A stretch of 64,000 nucleotides of DNA, taken from positions 6,142,501-6,206,500 of the forward strand of contig WPIO01000003.1 in assembly GCA_009760855.2 (NCBI GenBank), read 5' to 3'. The notes under the pieces are model-generated. The model made no database searches, had not been told where the DNA came from, and saw nothing but the letters and a program-made list of their open reading frames with translations. The position numbers were made by a program, and so were the translations under genes. Source of the DNA: Cristatella mucedo (lineage: Eukaryota > Bryozoa > Phylactolaemata > Cristatellidae). Below, one piece after another: positions 47,700 through 59,653 of the stretch (position 1 is the stretch's first letter; every line of letters starts with the position of its first letter).

Positions 47700-50260
47700 C
47701 ATTGTCTCTCTCTGTTATGATATTCCTACCTCCTGCTGGCTTTCTAAACTTGTTTATAGAAGATTTTTCATAGCTCCTCACAAAACTAACTGTGTGTGAC
47801 AAGCCCCCTTTTGATTGCTGGAGATTTCAATATTGTTATCAACAACCCTCCCAACAGTCAGATCCGCTCATTTCTTGACTGTCTGAAGAATTTTTGTAAA
47901 TTCCAACACATTAACCAAACCAATCACATCGGTGGCCATATCCTAGATCTCATCATCACTACAGATGTCTGCCTCATGGACGGAGTGGTGCGTCCACTGA
48001 CCCTCTCGAATAATTTTCAGACTCGTTTACTGTCTCTGCTCCCTTTTACGTACTGGAGAATGTCGAACTAGTCTAGCGACTTAACTTACAAAGCATTGGC
48101 ATAGGCACATTTTTGAAGTTTTATTTGTGATGCAGGCCTTCTTCATCCGCACCCATACTCGACTGACAGCCTCGATAACCTCACTGAAGCAGTGAACACG
48201 ACACTTAGGGGTGGTCTTGACGAGCATGCTCTCTTTCATTCTATCCATGAACAGGGTCGGTGAAACTTCGTTAAAGTTACAAACAAGCTTCTGAATAAAG
48301 TGTTGAGCACAGTTTTTAACTTCTTTTTAAGAAAACAGGGTCTGAAGTAGACCTGATTATTCTAAATACTACCTTTGAGTTTATACCCGGAAGCTTTTAA
48401 AAGGCATATCTTCTTTATTCACTTGAAAACTGAAGTCCTGCCAGTCAGATCCAAAAGAACGTTTAAGATGTCAAAGGATTTGCTTGTAAATGCTGAGAGG
48501 TCTGACTCCCCAGATCTTAACTGCTCAGCCGTAAAGTTTTCGGCATTCTTTACTGAAACAATGTGCACATCCATGCCTTCATAAAGCTACCCCGAGAAAA
48601 GCAATTGCGAAATCGCAACCTTTGATCATTTTAAAAAGATTTTCCGACGTATCTCCATGGGATGTGACTACGTTAATTAGGTCTACTAAAAAGAGCTCGT
48701 CTCCTTAAGACTCTATACCTTTATCTGTGTGGTCTTTCCTGGTAGACCAACTTGGCCATACCACAACCGAGATCGTCAACACTTCTTTGGAAAAATGTGT
48801 CGTGCTCAAGTAATTCAAATTGACAATCGTAAGACCGATACTTGCAAAGCCTGGATTAGATACAGAAGTGGTTGCAAACTATCGCCCAGTTTCCATTACT
48901 CCTTTTTGTCAAAAAAACTTCGATACAAACTGTCACTAAGCCGATGTTAGTATATATCGTATACAATATAAAGTCAGAAGCAATTGAAATGAAGTTTCAG
49001 GGGGCCGATGCTAACATTGACATTCAATGCGGCAATGATAATGGGAATGTCTCTGATCTAGCTTTGCTAGATCTATCAGGTACCTTCGATACAATTGATC
49101 ACGATATCCTACTTGAACGATTAATAACAACGATTGGTTTGGCAGATAAGGCACTGCCGTGGTTTAAATCGTACTTGCCTGTCCATGTTCAATCCGTGTC
49201 GTGTGGGGGTCAGGTCTCATCCATGAGACCGGTCACTTGTGGAATCCCTCAAGGGTCCGTCCTCGGTCCCTTACAGTTCTCATTTTATACTAAATCTCTT
49301 GGAAAAGCGGATAAGGCCCTCTGAATATAAAATTACCTTTATGTCGACAATACTAAGCTGTATCTGCGACTTACAATTTTGTAACCAGCTGCAGCGACTG
49401 ATAAACTGACTGCTTGCCTTGCCGACATTACGTCCTGGATGTCAGACAATGTCTTGGAACTAAGTGAGGATAAAACTGAACTGCTGCTAATAGGACGCCC
49501 TAAGCTTGTGTATGGATTAGAAGGCTTGGCTCTTCTAATAGCTGATGCTGCTGTGCGACAAACATGATGTGCTTGAAATTTTTGTTTCGTTTTTGACTGC
49601 TGCCCAAATTTTGAAAGATTCATTCAGAAAACTAGTCCTACAACTAGCCATGAAGTCCGATTTTCATCTAAAAAATAGAGCATTCTTCCAAGGTGGCTTG
49701 CAAAGAATTTAACTATTTCCTTATTTCTTTTTCAGCCTAATTATTGTTATTTCTTTTGGCTGAGTTGCCAAAAAAGCAACTCGGCAACTACAAATTGCCA
49801 TGAATATGGCTTCGAGGCCTAGTTGTCAAGTCCCAGAGGCTTAACCGTGTGTCTCCTTTGCTAAGAGAGCCAGGATGGCTGCCGGTTGATCAACGAATAC
49901 AGAGCAAAGTCCTTATGCTGATACACATAATCCGCCATGGCTTGGCTCCTCCATACCTAGCTGATGCTGCACCAGTTTCAGCATCATTGTGTACTCGTTT
50001 TCTCTATTGATAATCAATTAGCCGATCGATTCGTCGCTTGTCGATTGAAAGAAGACTGAAGACCGCTTGAAATGAAAGGCTTCAAACTCTTGAAGACCAC
50101 TGGCAATGGAAGTTTTAGCTTTGCAGGTCCTAGACTGTCGAACTCGCTTCCACGATTCTTTGGAAACGACAGCTATTCTCATGCTGCCAGTGAAGGATGT
50201 TGCAATGCCAAATTGCATTTATAAGCACAGACTATAGATATGCTTGCTCACAACTAGGTA
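47700..50260 (+). mobile_element. LINE family B, plus-strand copy with endonuclease and RT
   Basis: Endonuclease part: PAGFLNLFIEDFS, then PLLIAGDFNIVINN, INQTNHIGGHILDLIITTD (47.74-48.0 kb), the GDFN.H and GH.LDL motifs of apurinic-type LINE endonucleases. RT part: NYRPVSITPFLSKK (48.87 kb, frameshifted), LALLDLSGTFDTIDHDILL, CGIPQGSVLGPL, and a YADD-equivalent read as YVDNTKLYLRL (49.34 kb). C-terminus: TGNGSFSFAGPRLSNSLPRF near 50.15 kb. The upstream limit is uncertain; similarity to endonuclease may begin nearer 47.2 kb. Many frameshifts: inactive. Confidence 0.75.
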
Positions 50261-53200
50261 TGTGCCACGTATATGTACGTATAAACACCTACCGATCGGA
50301 TGTGTTCATAGCACAGCAAATAGGGTGCTGCCTAGCTACCGTCCAAAGTAATGAGTTCCATCACCACCAATTACGACACCTCTCTGGACACACTGGTCGC
50401 ATTTCCTCCATCCCATGACTATTGGCCATAGGTAACCGTTGCTGGTGTGACTCTCCTCAATGTAAATACTGGGATTTATTTGATAGTAAAGGCAAAGCAT
50501 CTCTTTGTGTGACCAGTGTAAACATGAAGGCACTGGAGCACTGAATAAACGCATTAGCTTTGTTGAGCCTTTCATTACCCAGCCTCCATTAGATTTTTCG
50601 ATTGAGTGGGAAGCCGATCGATAGTCTCTTCCTGAAAGGGATTGTGAATTACATGTCGTCATTATTTACCTTCATCACACAAAGGAAGGAGCGTGGTGTG
50701 AAAGGTGGGTTTTTTATTAACTCAAGGTTTCTAGTGGCAGTTCTATCAATGACTGTATACTTGAGATCACTCATTCCACTGGTCAAAAGATGAACTGTGA
50801 AATAAAAAAGCCATTGAAATTACGGCGGGCCTTCTTACGTATTCACTTACTCTAAAAACTGCGTACCTCTTCTTAGTTGATGATATCTATGCATGAGCAT
50901 TTATCCTTTTCATTTCTACTTGTCAGGTTTCAAGTAAAGTAGCGATTGCTCGTTACCGTTGGCAGCCAATGGCCTCACTAAAACGTGGCAACGGGAAAAA
51001 CAGCTCACCAGTTCGTATGCAACAATAGTCATGACCCAAGTATTTATAATCGAGTTAAAGCAACTGAACCTAATCTGCACTGGTTGATAAAAATTAAGAA
51101 CTCTGCAATAACAGAATTGGAGGAAAGACTCAGCTAATTGATCAGGCGAATGTGGAGTGTATCCTTTAAGCAGTTTATGAAGGTACTTGGTTGCAATTTG
51201 AAGCTTCGTGGCTAGAATCAGCTAATTTTGTGTGTCATCTAATACACCGTTAAATTTTTCCTGAAGAGGGTAAATGTGAGCGCATGTTTTGGATTTAAAG
51301 ACAAAGTTTAGCTGAAGAGCTGCCTTCAAATGCTGAAGCTTAAGCCCTGCCCTTATGGTTTATTTGTTTCCCCAGCCGTTCAAGGGTCACCGATGTATTA
51401 TTGCCTGCATTGTTTGGTATCACTTATCACAGTCAGATAAACTGAACGAGTACTGACTGCCGAGGTGAATTTCCTAAAAAAAGTTCTAAAGCAGTCGAAG
51501 AAGCAGACCTAACTACTACTGTACCTGCAACCGGGCGATGTACACTGACACAGGGGCACTGATTAACTAAGAAGTCTCCACTTTCGTTTCTGAGAAGACA
51601 GTAGCTTGGATTTCTTGCGTGAATTTATCAATACCTGGTCGTTTTGTCCCAACCATGGTGAACTATTTTGTCGAAAGGAATGGCTACATCAACAATGATC
51701 ATCGAACACTCCGGCAAAACCTTAGCTAAATCTTGCATCAATACTCAATACTATTTTCAACGAATAATGTACTGTAATATTTCTTACTCCGGCAAAACCT
51801 TAGCTAAATCTTGCATCAATACTCAATACTATTTTCAACGAATAATGTACTGTAATATTTCTTACTTTTCAGCCTAATTATTGTTATTTCTTTTGGCTGA
51901 GTTGCCAAAAAAAGCAACTCGGCAACTACAAATTGCCATGAATATGGCTTCGAGGCCTAGTTGTCAAGTCCCAGAGGCTTAACCGTGTGTCTCCTTTGCT
52001 AAGAGAGCCAGGATGGCTGCCGGTTGATCAACGGATACAGAGCAAAGTCCTTAAGCTGATACACAGGGTCCGCCATAGCTTGGCTCCTCCATACGTAGCT
52101 GATGCTGAACCAGGTTGAGTCTCCTTGTGTCCTCGGGTCCTCTATGGATATTAAGTTAGCTGTTTCAGTCCTCGCTTAACGACCGTTGGCAGTGAAAGGT
52201 TTAGCTTTGCAGGTCCTAGACTGTTGAACTCACTTCCACGATTCTTTGGAAAAGACAGCTATTCTCATGCTGCCAGTGAAGGATGTTGCAATGCCAAATT
52301 GCATTTATAAATACAGACAATAGACAGGCTTGCTCAGAACTAGGCATGTGCAAAGTTTATGTACATATATGCACCCACTGATCGGACATTTTCATAGCGC
52401 AACAAATCGGGTGCTGCCTAGGTACCGTCCAAAGTAAAGAGTTCCATCACCATCCAATTACGACACCTCGTCTGAACACACTGGTAGCCTTTCCTTCATC
52501 CCGTGGTTGGTGTGACTCTCCTCAATGAAAATACTGGGATTTATTTGATAGTAAAGGCAAAGCATCTCTTTGTGTGACCAGTGTAAACATGAAGGCACTG
52601 GAGCATTGAATAAACGCATTAGCTTTGTTGAGCCTTTTATTACCCAGCCGCCATTAGATTTTTCTATTGAGTGGGTAGCCGATCGATAGTTCCTTCCTGA
52701 CAGGGATTGTGATTAACAATTCGTCATTATTTACCCTCACCACACAAAAAGGAATGCGGTGTGAAAAGTAGGGTTTGTATGAACTCACGGTTTCTAGTGG
52801 CAGTTCTATCACTAACTTTAGTCTTGACATCACTCGTTCCCCTGGTCGAAATATGGACACTGAAATAAAAAAGCCATTGACAATTACTGCTGGCTTTTTC
52901 AGGTATTCAATTTCTCAAAAAACTGAGTACCTCTTCTTAGCAGATGAGATTTAAGTATGAGCATTTGCTCTTTTCCTTTTGGCTCTATGGCTTCAAGCAA
53001 ATTTGGGATTGCTTGCCACCGTTAGCAGCCAATGGCGGCACAAAACGTGAAAAAGGGAAGATCAGCTCACCAGTACTTATGCAACAATAGTCACAACACA
53101 AGTATTATTAATCGAGTTGAAGCTACTGAACATAATCTACAATGGTTTACAGGAGTTAATAACAAGTTGGAACTCTGAAGTAATAGAAGTGGATGTAGGA

Positions 53201-53866
53201 CTCAGCTAATCGACCGGCAAATGTAGAGTGCATCCTTTAGGCAGGTTATGGTGGTACTTGGATGCCATTCGTAGCTTCATGGCCAGAATCAGTAAATTGT
53301 GTGTGTTATCTAATAAACCATTGAATTCTTTCCGGCAGAGGGTACATGTGAACGCATGTTTTGGATTGAGAGACAAAGTTTGGCTGAAGAGCTTCCTTCA
53401 AATGCTGCAGCTTAAGCCCTGCCCTTATGGTCAATTTATTTCCATAGCCGTTTGAGGGTCACCGATGTATTGTTGCGAGCACTGAAGTTTGATATCCCTT
53501 TTCACAGTCAGATAAACTAAACGAGTAACTACTGCCCGCGGTGAACTTCTAAACAAAAATTTTAAAGCAGTCAAAGAAGCTGACCTACTACTGTACCTGC
53601 AACCGGGTGATGCAGATTGACACAGGGGCACTTTATATCTAAGAAGCTTCCACTTTCGTTTCTGCGAAGACAGTGCTTAGTTTGCATTTCTTGAGTGAAT
53701 TTATGAATACCTGGTCGTTTCGTTGCAACCATGGTGAACTATTTTGTCGAAAGGAATTGCTACATCAACAGTGATCATCGAATATTCCGGGAAAACCTTA
53801 GCTAAATCTAAAATCAATACTCGATGTTATTGTCAACGAATAATGTACTGTAATATTTCGTACTGT
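49729..53866 (+). repeat. 2-kb direct tandem duplication
   Basis: Unit 1 (49729-51865) and unit 2 (51866-53866) share order and sequence throughout. Examples: agcctaattattgttatttc at 49734 and 51871; gtgtgactctcctcaatg at 50448 and 52508; gtgaaataaaaaagccattga near 50797 and 52858; tcaacgaataatgtactgtaatatttc near 51836 and 53836. Each unit begins with the 3' end of LINE family B (AGPRLSNSLPRFF) and carries about 1.6 kb of unrecognised flank. The two have diverged by substitutions and small gaps, so the duplication is not recent. Confidence 0.85.
51708..51863 (+). repeat. 78-bp perfect tandem repeat
   Basis: actccggcaaaaccttagct and the following bases occur twice, 51708-51785 and 51786-51863, without any difference I can see. 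The second large unit (near 53.78 kb) has only one, diverged, copy, so this small duplication is later than the 2-kb one, or is an assembly artefact. Confidence 0.85.
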
Positions 53867-54049
53867 ATTTATCCAGATATTGAACGCATCAAATAAAAAT
53901 ACTGCATTAACTTGTTCGAATGAGCATTTCCCCTCATAACTCACTTACCATTCGATCATAGTCAGTTTGTTTTCATGTGTTTTTTCCTACTAACATTGAC
54001 TACATCAAAATTTGTTTACTATCAATCTGGACTAGTTTTTTCTCATTTT

Positions 54050-54990
54050 AACTTTGCCACTCTGTCTCACATTTAATGGCGATACAACTAACTTACTATT
54101 TATGGGAATTTCAAGTGTCTGTCGGAAATTGATTGACGTAGATTTGACATACTTTAAGCTAAATTATATGCTGTTGCCCTTGCTTGCTGCCTGGGCTCCA
54201 GATCCAAAATGCCCCTGCTGCGGATTGCCACCACTTCTGCTCCACAGTCACGTTCACTCAGCTTAGCTGCATATCTGCAAACATTGATCTGCTTCAAATA
54301 CGCTACCACAGCCATGCTGCTCTGTAAATTGTTGACATTCCGGCTAGGCTTACACAAATACCTACTCGTGAGTCTTGTGACCTACACAGTCAGAGGATTA
54401 TAGTAGGGTGAAACAGCATCTAGGGTTGGCAGCTGTATATGGTCAAGCTGCCACACTGCACTACTTCTGTCCAACCTTTACTGGCCACTCATCAAGCAGC
54501 CTATCGACTTCAATTCAAGTCCGCCACTTAGCTGAGGCATCTGCATTACCTTTCTCAATGACGCTCACTCGAAATATTTTCTCATCCTGTTTCGCATTGT
54601 ACTGGCTGCTTATCTAACTCGACTAGGGTAGCTGTTTCACTGGGCAATAGAAACCGCTAGAGGCTATGGCTATAACACCTACGCTCCTAGTGCCAATAAG
54701 TCACTGCCTACACAATCTACGACATTGCCCGACTTAATGGCATTTCGAAAGAAATTTAAAGTCCACCAGCACCTTGAGTAAATAAATTTATAAGTTAGTG
54801 TTTAATATAGAAATTGTGCTTTTTTACAATAAATTAAACACTGCAACATATTTCAAGTAATTAAATAAAATGCTTTCGTTTGAATACTTTGACTTTTAGT
54901 GTGTACATTTAAAGTGGAATCGATAAGCCAAGGCTAATGAACAGTGCCACTCTTAATTCTTCAACTAGCTTAATGTTTGACTCGCGGCCT
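54050..54990 (+). mobile_element. LINE family C relic, second copy
   Basis: The reading CHTALLLSNLYWPLIKQPID at 54.45 kb and LPTQSTTLPDLMAFRKKFK near 54.75 kb correspond to the C-terminal block and end of a CR1-like RT (s.tsf...lK.hL). It is in the same orientation as 45.7 kb, and the pair flanks the family B element and its tandem duplication. Confidence 0.5.
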
Positions 54991-54999
54991 GGTCGGTTT

Positions 55000-56480
55000 A
55001 CTATGTGCAAGGCACACGCGAGTGCTTTACTTCCGCTGCATATTAACCGAATTAGCGAGCGATACTAGTACTGCAACGTAGAGCAATGAGAGGACTGGAA
55101 GCTGAAGAGAGAGTGACATGAGATCACGCAACTGGTTGTGCAAGGCTGTTGTCTCAGTAGGCTGGTGGGAGTCAGGTAGATATAGCCACGTGAAGAACAA
55201 AAGTATATTAATCCATTAATAGAATGAAGCCATTTGTTTAGAAATCAATTTTACGTACATTGAAATCGGCCTGCAATCCGGGTTCAATGGCTTTTAATAT
55301 GGAATACATGGATAGCTGAGTTACAGTGGCAGTTTGGCGTTGTCTGCAAAGGCAGAAAGTGTTAGCTCGATTAACCTAGAACTTCTACAACAAACTTAGA
55401 TCAACCAGACGCCACTCCGATAACCATTTTTGAATGCAAGTAATGTTTTAATATTTCGGCAAACTTTCACAGTATATGTGCGTAGCTTCTGTGGGTGTTA
55501 GAATGACAGTCATTCACCGGCCACTTCTGATATTTGTTTACCTAAGCCAAAATCAAATTTATATGACCCTGTGCTATTAGCTTGAAAATATACCGATTTC
55601 AAAAGCATTAATCATACAAAAATTGAGAGAAGATATGTACATGGCATTGGTGAGGACATATAGACACTGAAATGTCCACAAAAATGGAGAGCAAGCAATG
55701 TGACTATAACTCTTAAGCTTACTTTTGGACATCGGTCAACTCTACTTCGTTAGATCCTATGCTAGCTCTTAATCACGGCAGCTGCTAGTTTTTTCTATTT
55801 GAAAAGCTTGTGGTTCACTCTGTGAGGTTTTTTCACCTAATGTCGATTTCGCTCAGCACAATCACGGACCCAGCCAGAAGCCATGAATATAACGCTGCTT
55901 CGGCTGTCTTGAAGGCATGTGTCCAGCGTTCCAAACGACATCGCACCGGTTGTGAAAAGAAAAGAGTTACGAGTAGCGATAGGCAAAGCATGCATCCTCT
56001 TTTTGTCAAGGATTCTAATTAGATATAGAGGATGTTGAACGTTACGGGCTTGTCTGAAACTATGTTTCAGAGAATGGAGAAGGTCTGGCTTGCCAGCCTC
56101 AGTATATCGTAATCCTTAAAATACATAAAAGTCCAATAGAAAGCTAATAGTGACCATTCCGTGACTGAGTGATGGATTTGAACTTGCTCTGGCAATCGTA
56201 TAATGAGTCACATATCTCTGAAACGGCTGCACTGGCAAGTCGGGGTGGAGAAAATAATAGAAAAAAAGCGACTTCTGCATAATCAATTTCTGAGACAATG
56301 CATTATCGGTTTTATTATGAGGAGCTTTGCATTGTTGCCGTTTATGACAATATTTTGAACTGGGAACCAGTGGAGCTGCTAAAATTGCTCTATCGAAGCA
56401 CCTAGTGAAATTAGTGTGGAAAATAAAAACGCAGTCAAGATTATGGCTAAATCTGTATGAGTGGTTGTGGAATCACTTAC
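55000..56480. other. no gene recognised
   Basis: A minus frame at 56298-56116 (QPFQRYVTHYTIARASSNP) follows a good AG and may be a worn CTHRC1-like first half (compare GRYVTVNGVECNP), but it lacks Cys and is too weak to call. The rest shows nothing. Confidence 0.4.
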
Positions 56481-56575
56481 GAGCTGGCTTCTGTCGTTGG
56501 TGCTAGCAGTCTGTCTACTGCTGCCTGTCATCGGGAGTTGCATTATTGTTTTCCTGGATTGAGTTTTGTACACAT
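56481..56575 (-). CDS. possible linker exon of the decayed CTHRC1-like paralogue
   Basis: These 95 nt run from an AG (tgatacaag) to a strong donor (gtaagtg), phase 1 to phase 0, the same phases and nearly the same length (31 versus 30 codons) as the linker exon at 16689-16780. It ends ASTNDRSQL at the place where the linker ends DPDSQLM. The Cys is absent, and there is little other similarity. It lies downstream of the 58-kb module on the same strand, as a linker to a further module would. This is an inference from phase and length only. Confidence 0.25.
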
Positions 56576-56734
56576 CTTGTATCATTCAGGACGGTTCAGT
56601 AAAAAGCTGTCGGATCAGCTAACCTTCATTTTTTTAACGCAAGAGAGAGTTAGTTAGTTTAATTAGTTAGTTAACACAAGAGAGTTAGTATTATCTCTAG
56701 GGCTTCTTTAAGCAGACTCCTGTTCTTCCAAGAA

Positions 56735-56835
56735 ACCATGTGATTATGCTACCATCGCAGCATATGTAATGTGCCTAGAAAGAGAGTGAGTTCGCTGAGG
56801 GTGCTAAATCGAATGTAATATTATTATTATAATTA
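56735..56835 (+). mobile_element. LINE family A / SINE 3' tail fragment
   Basis: The stretch gtgcctagaaagagagtgagttcgctgagggtgct..atcgaatgtaatattattatt is the shared tail with its ATT repeat. No body upstream. Confidence 0.65.
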
Positions 56836-58179
56836 TATATATCATAAGATTTTTGTAGACGATTACTAAAATTTCCGGCTTTTCAAATTTGAACACACGG
56901 CATTTGCAGCCATTATTCTATCATGTAAGGAGGTCTTAGCAAGGGCTGCTAAAAAGGAGGCATGCCTCCAGTCGTCTAAGAAAGACATCGATCTGTTTCG
57001 GCAACCAGGTTTCGGCTCAAAAATAACGTCAATGTGCATAAGTCATTTACTTGGTAACTTGCGATGTCTGAGAAATTTGCATGGAAAATATAGCCGTTGG
57101 GCTATAGCTGCCGATATGAATGTCTGCATCTCCGAAGTCTTTCCATTAAAATAATGCCCTCGAATTCATGTAAATAGCTACAGCAGCTCGTTGTTGCTGC
57201 ATCTAACGAGAATCTAATCTTGCATTCTACATTTTACAGCTCACTACAAAAAATTCTACAACCGTCTATCCATAGCAACCTTGTTATTTCATTCAAGGAA
57301 CATTCCAGATGGTTAAAAAACTACACCCTACATATGCACATACAGCATACGGGACTTAGTTTCAAATTCAGCAAAGACGTAAGAGCTGGCTGATGAAAAT
57401 GTTCTAGTTTTTAGATACAATGTGAATAGGTACGCTCTATCTGATGCAACGTTAGTTTACTAGGCTCAGATTGATTTCTATTACAATAGTATTGTGGGAA
57501 GTGAAGCTATGAATAAGACAACAGATTGTTGAGACCAGGTCTTAAAACAAACCAAACCCTCAGTGCTGAAATGGCGGCATTTGGTTCTTTTTCAAACACA
57601 ATGGCAAGTTGTTAAGCATTCCAGGATTACATCCAGGTCCTCCAATTTATGAAATGCGAAATGAGAACTCCTGAACTGCAAAGTGTACTGTTTTTCAGTT
57701 TTACGAACGCCCGCTTCTACAATAACATTCTATTAAACGGCAGAATTGTTCTATTGTATGAAGCACACAAAACAGGTGAAAATTAAGTAGTCTGAAAATG
57801 AATTACAGCACGCTGGATATGAATCAATTATTAATTTAAGCGTGGAATGAATCAGTGCTCTACTGCCGCATAGGTTGTATGACTTGCGATTGGCAAGGAC
57901 GATCTCATGTAGTACAGCCCATAGCAAGTTGTCCATAGTCACATATAGTCAATATTTCTTGCGTACAGTTTTAGAAGAAACAAGATGCTGAAATGTTTTA
58001 TGCGGTCTCAAGGGCTCAGCAGCAGGCATACGAATTGAGAGTAGTTAATTATCGCTAATAACTTTTCATTGTTCCGTCGTTGAACCTTACTAATGATGAC
58101 TCTCCTATTAATATTATGAGCTCATTAGAAGTCAAGGGCAGGAGAATGGATTAGCACAAGTAACTCTGCAATCATGTTT
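56836..58179. other. no feature recognised
   Basis: AT-rich, frames under 65 codons, no repeat similarity noticed. Confidence 0.5.
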
Positions 58180-58330
58180 AACCTCATCGGTAATGGTGAG
58201 TAACGCAGAACCATACCCTGTGTAGCAGTTATAGACGCTGAATCCAGAACATGCTCAACCATCGTAGCCGATAGAGTAGGTGCCAGAGGTCAAGCCGTAG
58301 CAGACACCTTCAAATGAAACATTCAAAGTG
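58180..58330 (-). pseudogene. second CTHRC1-like gene, second half with in-frame TGA
   Basis: The minus strand reads SFEGVCYGLTSGTYSIGYDG, stop, ACSGFSVYNCYTGYGSALL, ITDEV. This aligns along its length with EGFCYGLQPGNYTVELRVGAC...TGG..S.SRMIISEV of the intact gene. The TGA is at 58255-58257, one codon before the conserved Ala-Cys. Upstream of it the join to the 58.8-kb exon is unclear. A possible small exon (about 58338-58400, ending in cctgga|gtaagt) encodes STNLKVMLKDKTPG but does not fit in phase. The stop, the phase problem and the missing linker point to a pseudogene; an assembly or base error at one position is the alternative for the TGA alone. Confidence 0.65.
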
Positions 58331-58814
58331 ACTACTTACTCCAGGTGTCTTATCCTTAAGCATCACTTTCAAATTTGTGCTGCCTTCGCACGCACGCTTG
58401 AATTTATTTCTTCAAGTAGAAATTTACAAAAAAAAGAAATTTTGAGCGAAGAACTTTGAGGAAGTCTCTAAGCTAATCACAGATGGGTGAATACCCTCAG
58501 TTGGGTACTTGATTTTCGGGCATTCTTACAAACAGGGCTGTAAGTAATTAAAAAAATTAGAGACACAATCTTTGTACTAGACACAGGGAAGCATTTTATT
58601 ATAATGGACAACTTCAAAGATGTCTGATATAAAGATTGACGACGTGCTGATTTGGCACAATATCTCGATCAGACGAATTAAGGACTTAGATATATGCATA
58701 AATCGTACGCCGCCGAGCTAAAAAAACGACAGTACCAACAGAGGCCAGCATGACCTCGGGCACTGCAACTTACTTATTCATGTGTCGTCATTGTCAACAA
58801 CAGTCTTAGTTTAC

Positions 58815-58966
58815 TAAATGTCTTTTATTGGGCCTTGGCTGTAGCACTCCCCTCCATTAACAGTAAAGTACCATCGGCAGCATGCCACATTTCTATAGAC
58901 TCGAGCTTTACCAACCACTCGTAGATAAAGCCCACTAGCTTCAGACGGATTTTTGTAGGTTACATC
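58815..58966 (-). pseudogene. second CTHRC1-like gene, first-half exon
   Basis: After a good acceptor (accttttttaatgcag) the frame reads DVTYKNPSEASGLYLRVVG, then NVACCRWYFTVNGGEC. This is the closest match in the window to vertebrate CTHRC1 (cC.RWYFTfNGaEC). It starts in phase 0, as do the other first-half exons, and has no intron at the Trp codon. The frame meets TAG at 58814-58816 after GPIKDI unless the overlapping donor (ta|gtaaac) is used. Continuation to 58.3 kb is disrupted (see next entry). I therefore regard the locus as a decayed paralogue, though this exon itself is intact. A SINE-like relic lies just upstream at 59.09 kb. Confidence 0.75.
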
Positions 58967-59087
58967 CTGCATTAAAAAAGGTAAGGCTGAAATTTTTTTA
59001 TAGGAAAGCTTAGCAACTATGCGAGTAGGACAAAGGATGACTGCTGGCCAATACCTGTCCGTCGAGCAGCCCGACATCTTGCCTAAC

Positions 59088-59155
59088 TGTTTTGGCCCAG
59101 GGGTTAAGTGCTAACCTTGGAAACTGAGGTCGTGGGCTCTAGCCCTGATACATTT
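59088..59155 (+). mobile_element. SINE head (tRNA-like) relic
   Basis: The A-box-like tttggcccaggggttaagtgct (59091) and B-box-like gtgggctctagccc (59132) match the SINE head at 40.7 kb. There is no LINE-like tail. It lies 120 bases upstream of the CTHRC1-like exon at 58.97 kb. Confidence 0.5.
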
Positions 59156-59466
59156 TTAATGCGTGATGGCACACTAGGTGAGGCAAATGCATTTGACGAC
59201 CTGATGTTACGACCATTTTATAACTACTCTGTGTTAATTGGTTCAATCCTGTTTAAGCAATCCTTTACTGCCGCTGCAAGCGGTCGAAATAGCCATAAAG
59301 ACTATTTCGTCACTACACAAATGAGGCTGTCAAATCAGCTAGTATTTTATTTGCGAAGGGCCTGAATAGGAGTTCGGTTAAGCTATTTCGCTATGCAAGT
59401 GATGTCCGCATAGAGATTTTAGTTCCTGAAAGTTTGTCCAAGTTGTCAGCATTTCTTTCTTCGGCA

Positions 59467-59653
59467 CAGTGCTTCTCAACCTGTGAGTCGTGACCCCTTT
59501 CAGGGTCGAACAACCTTTTCACAGGGGTCGTCTAAGAAAATTGGAAAACAAGCATTTCCACCATTCGCAGACAATAATTTTATGGTTAGGGGTCACCACA
59601 ATATGAAAAACTTTAGCAAAGGGCCGCGGCATTATGAAGGTTGTCAACCACTG
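59467..59653 (+). mobile_element. SPIN-like hAT MITE
   Basis: The element begins cagtgcttctcaacctgtg and ends ggttgtcaaccactg, imperfect terminal inverted repeats (cagtg.ttctcaacct / cagtggttgacaacct). It is flanked by 8-bp target duplications, cttcggca (59459-59466) and cttcagca (59654-59661), 7 of 8 matching, the length used by hAT transposases. The internal sequence (gtcgtgacccctttcagggtcgaa, cacaggggtcgtctaag, tttatggttaggggtcacca, gggccgcggcatta) follows the consensus of the SPIN elements as I know it. No transposase is encoded; the 84-codon ORF here (59483-59737) is not a gene. Confidence 0.8.

Noticed and set aside
45720-54990. The two family C segments as LTRs of one large retrotransposon
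   Set aside because: They are direct repeats but encode RT C-terminal motifs themselves, and the interior is a LINE plus a tandem duplication, with no gag, protease or integrase.
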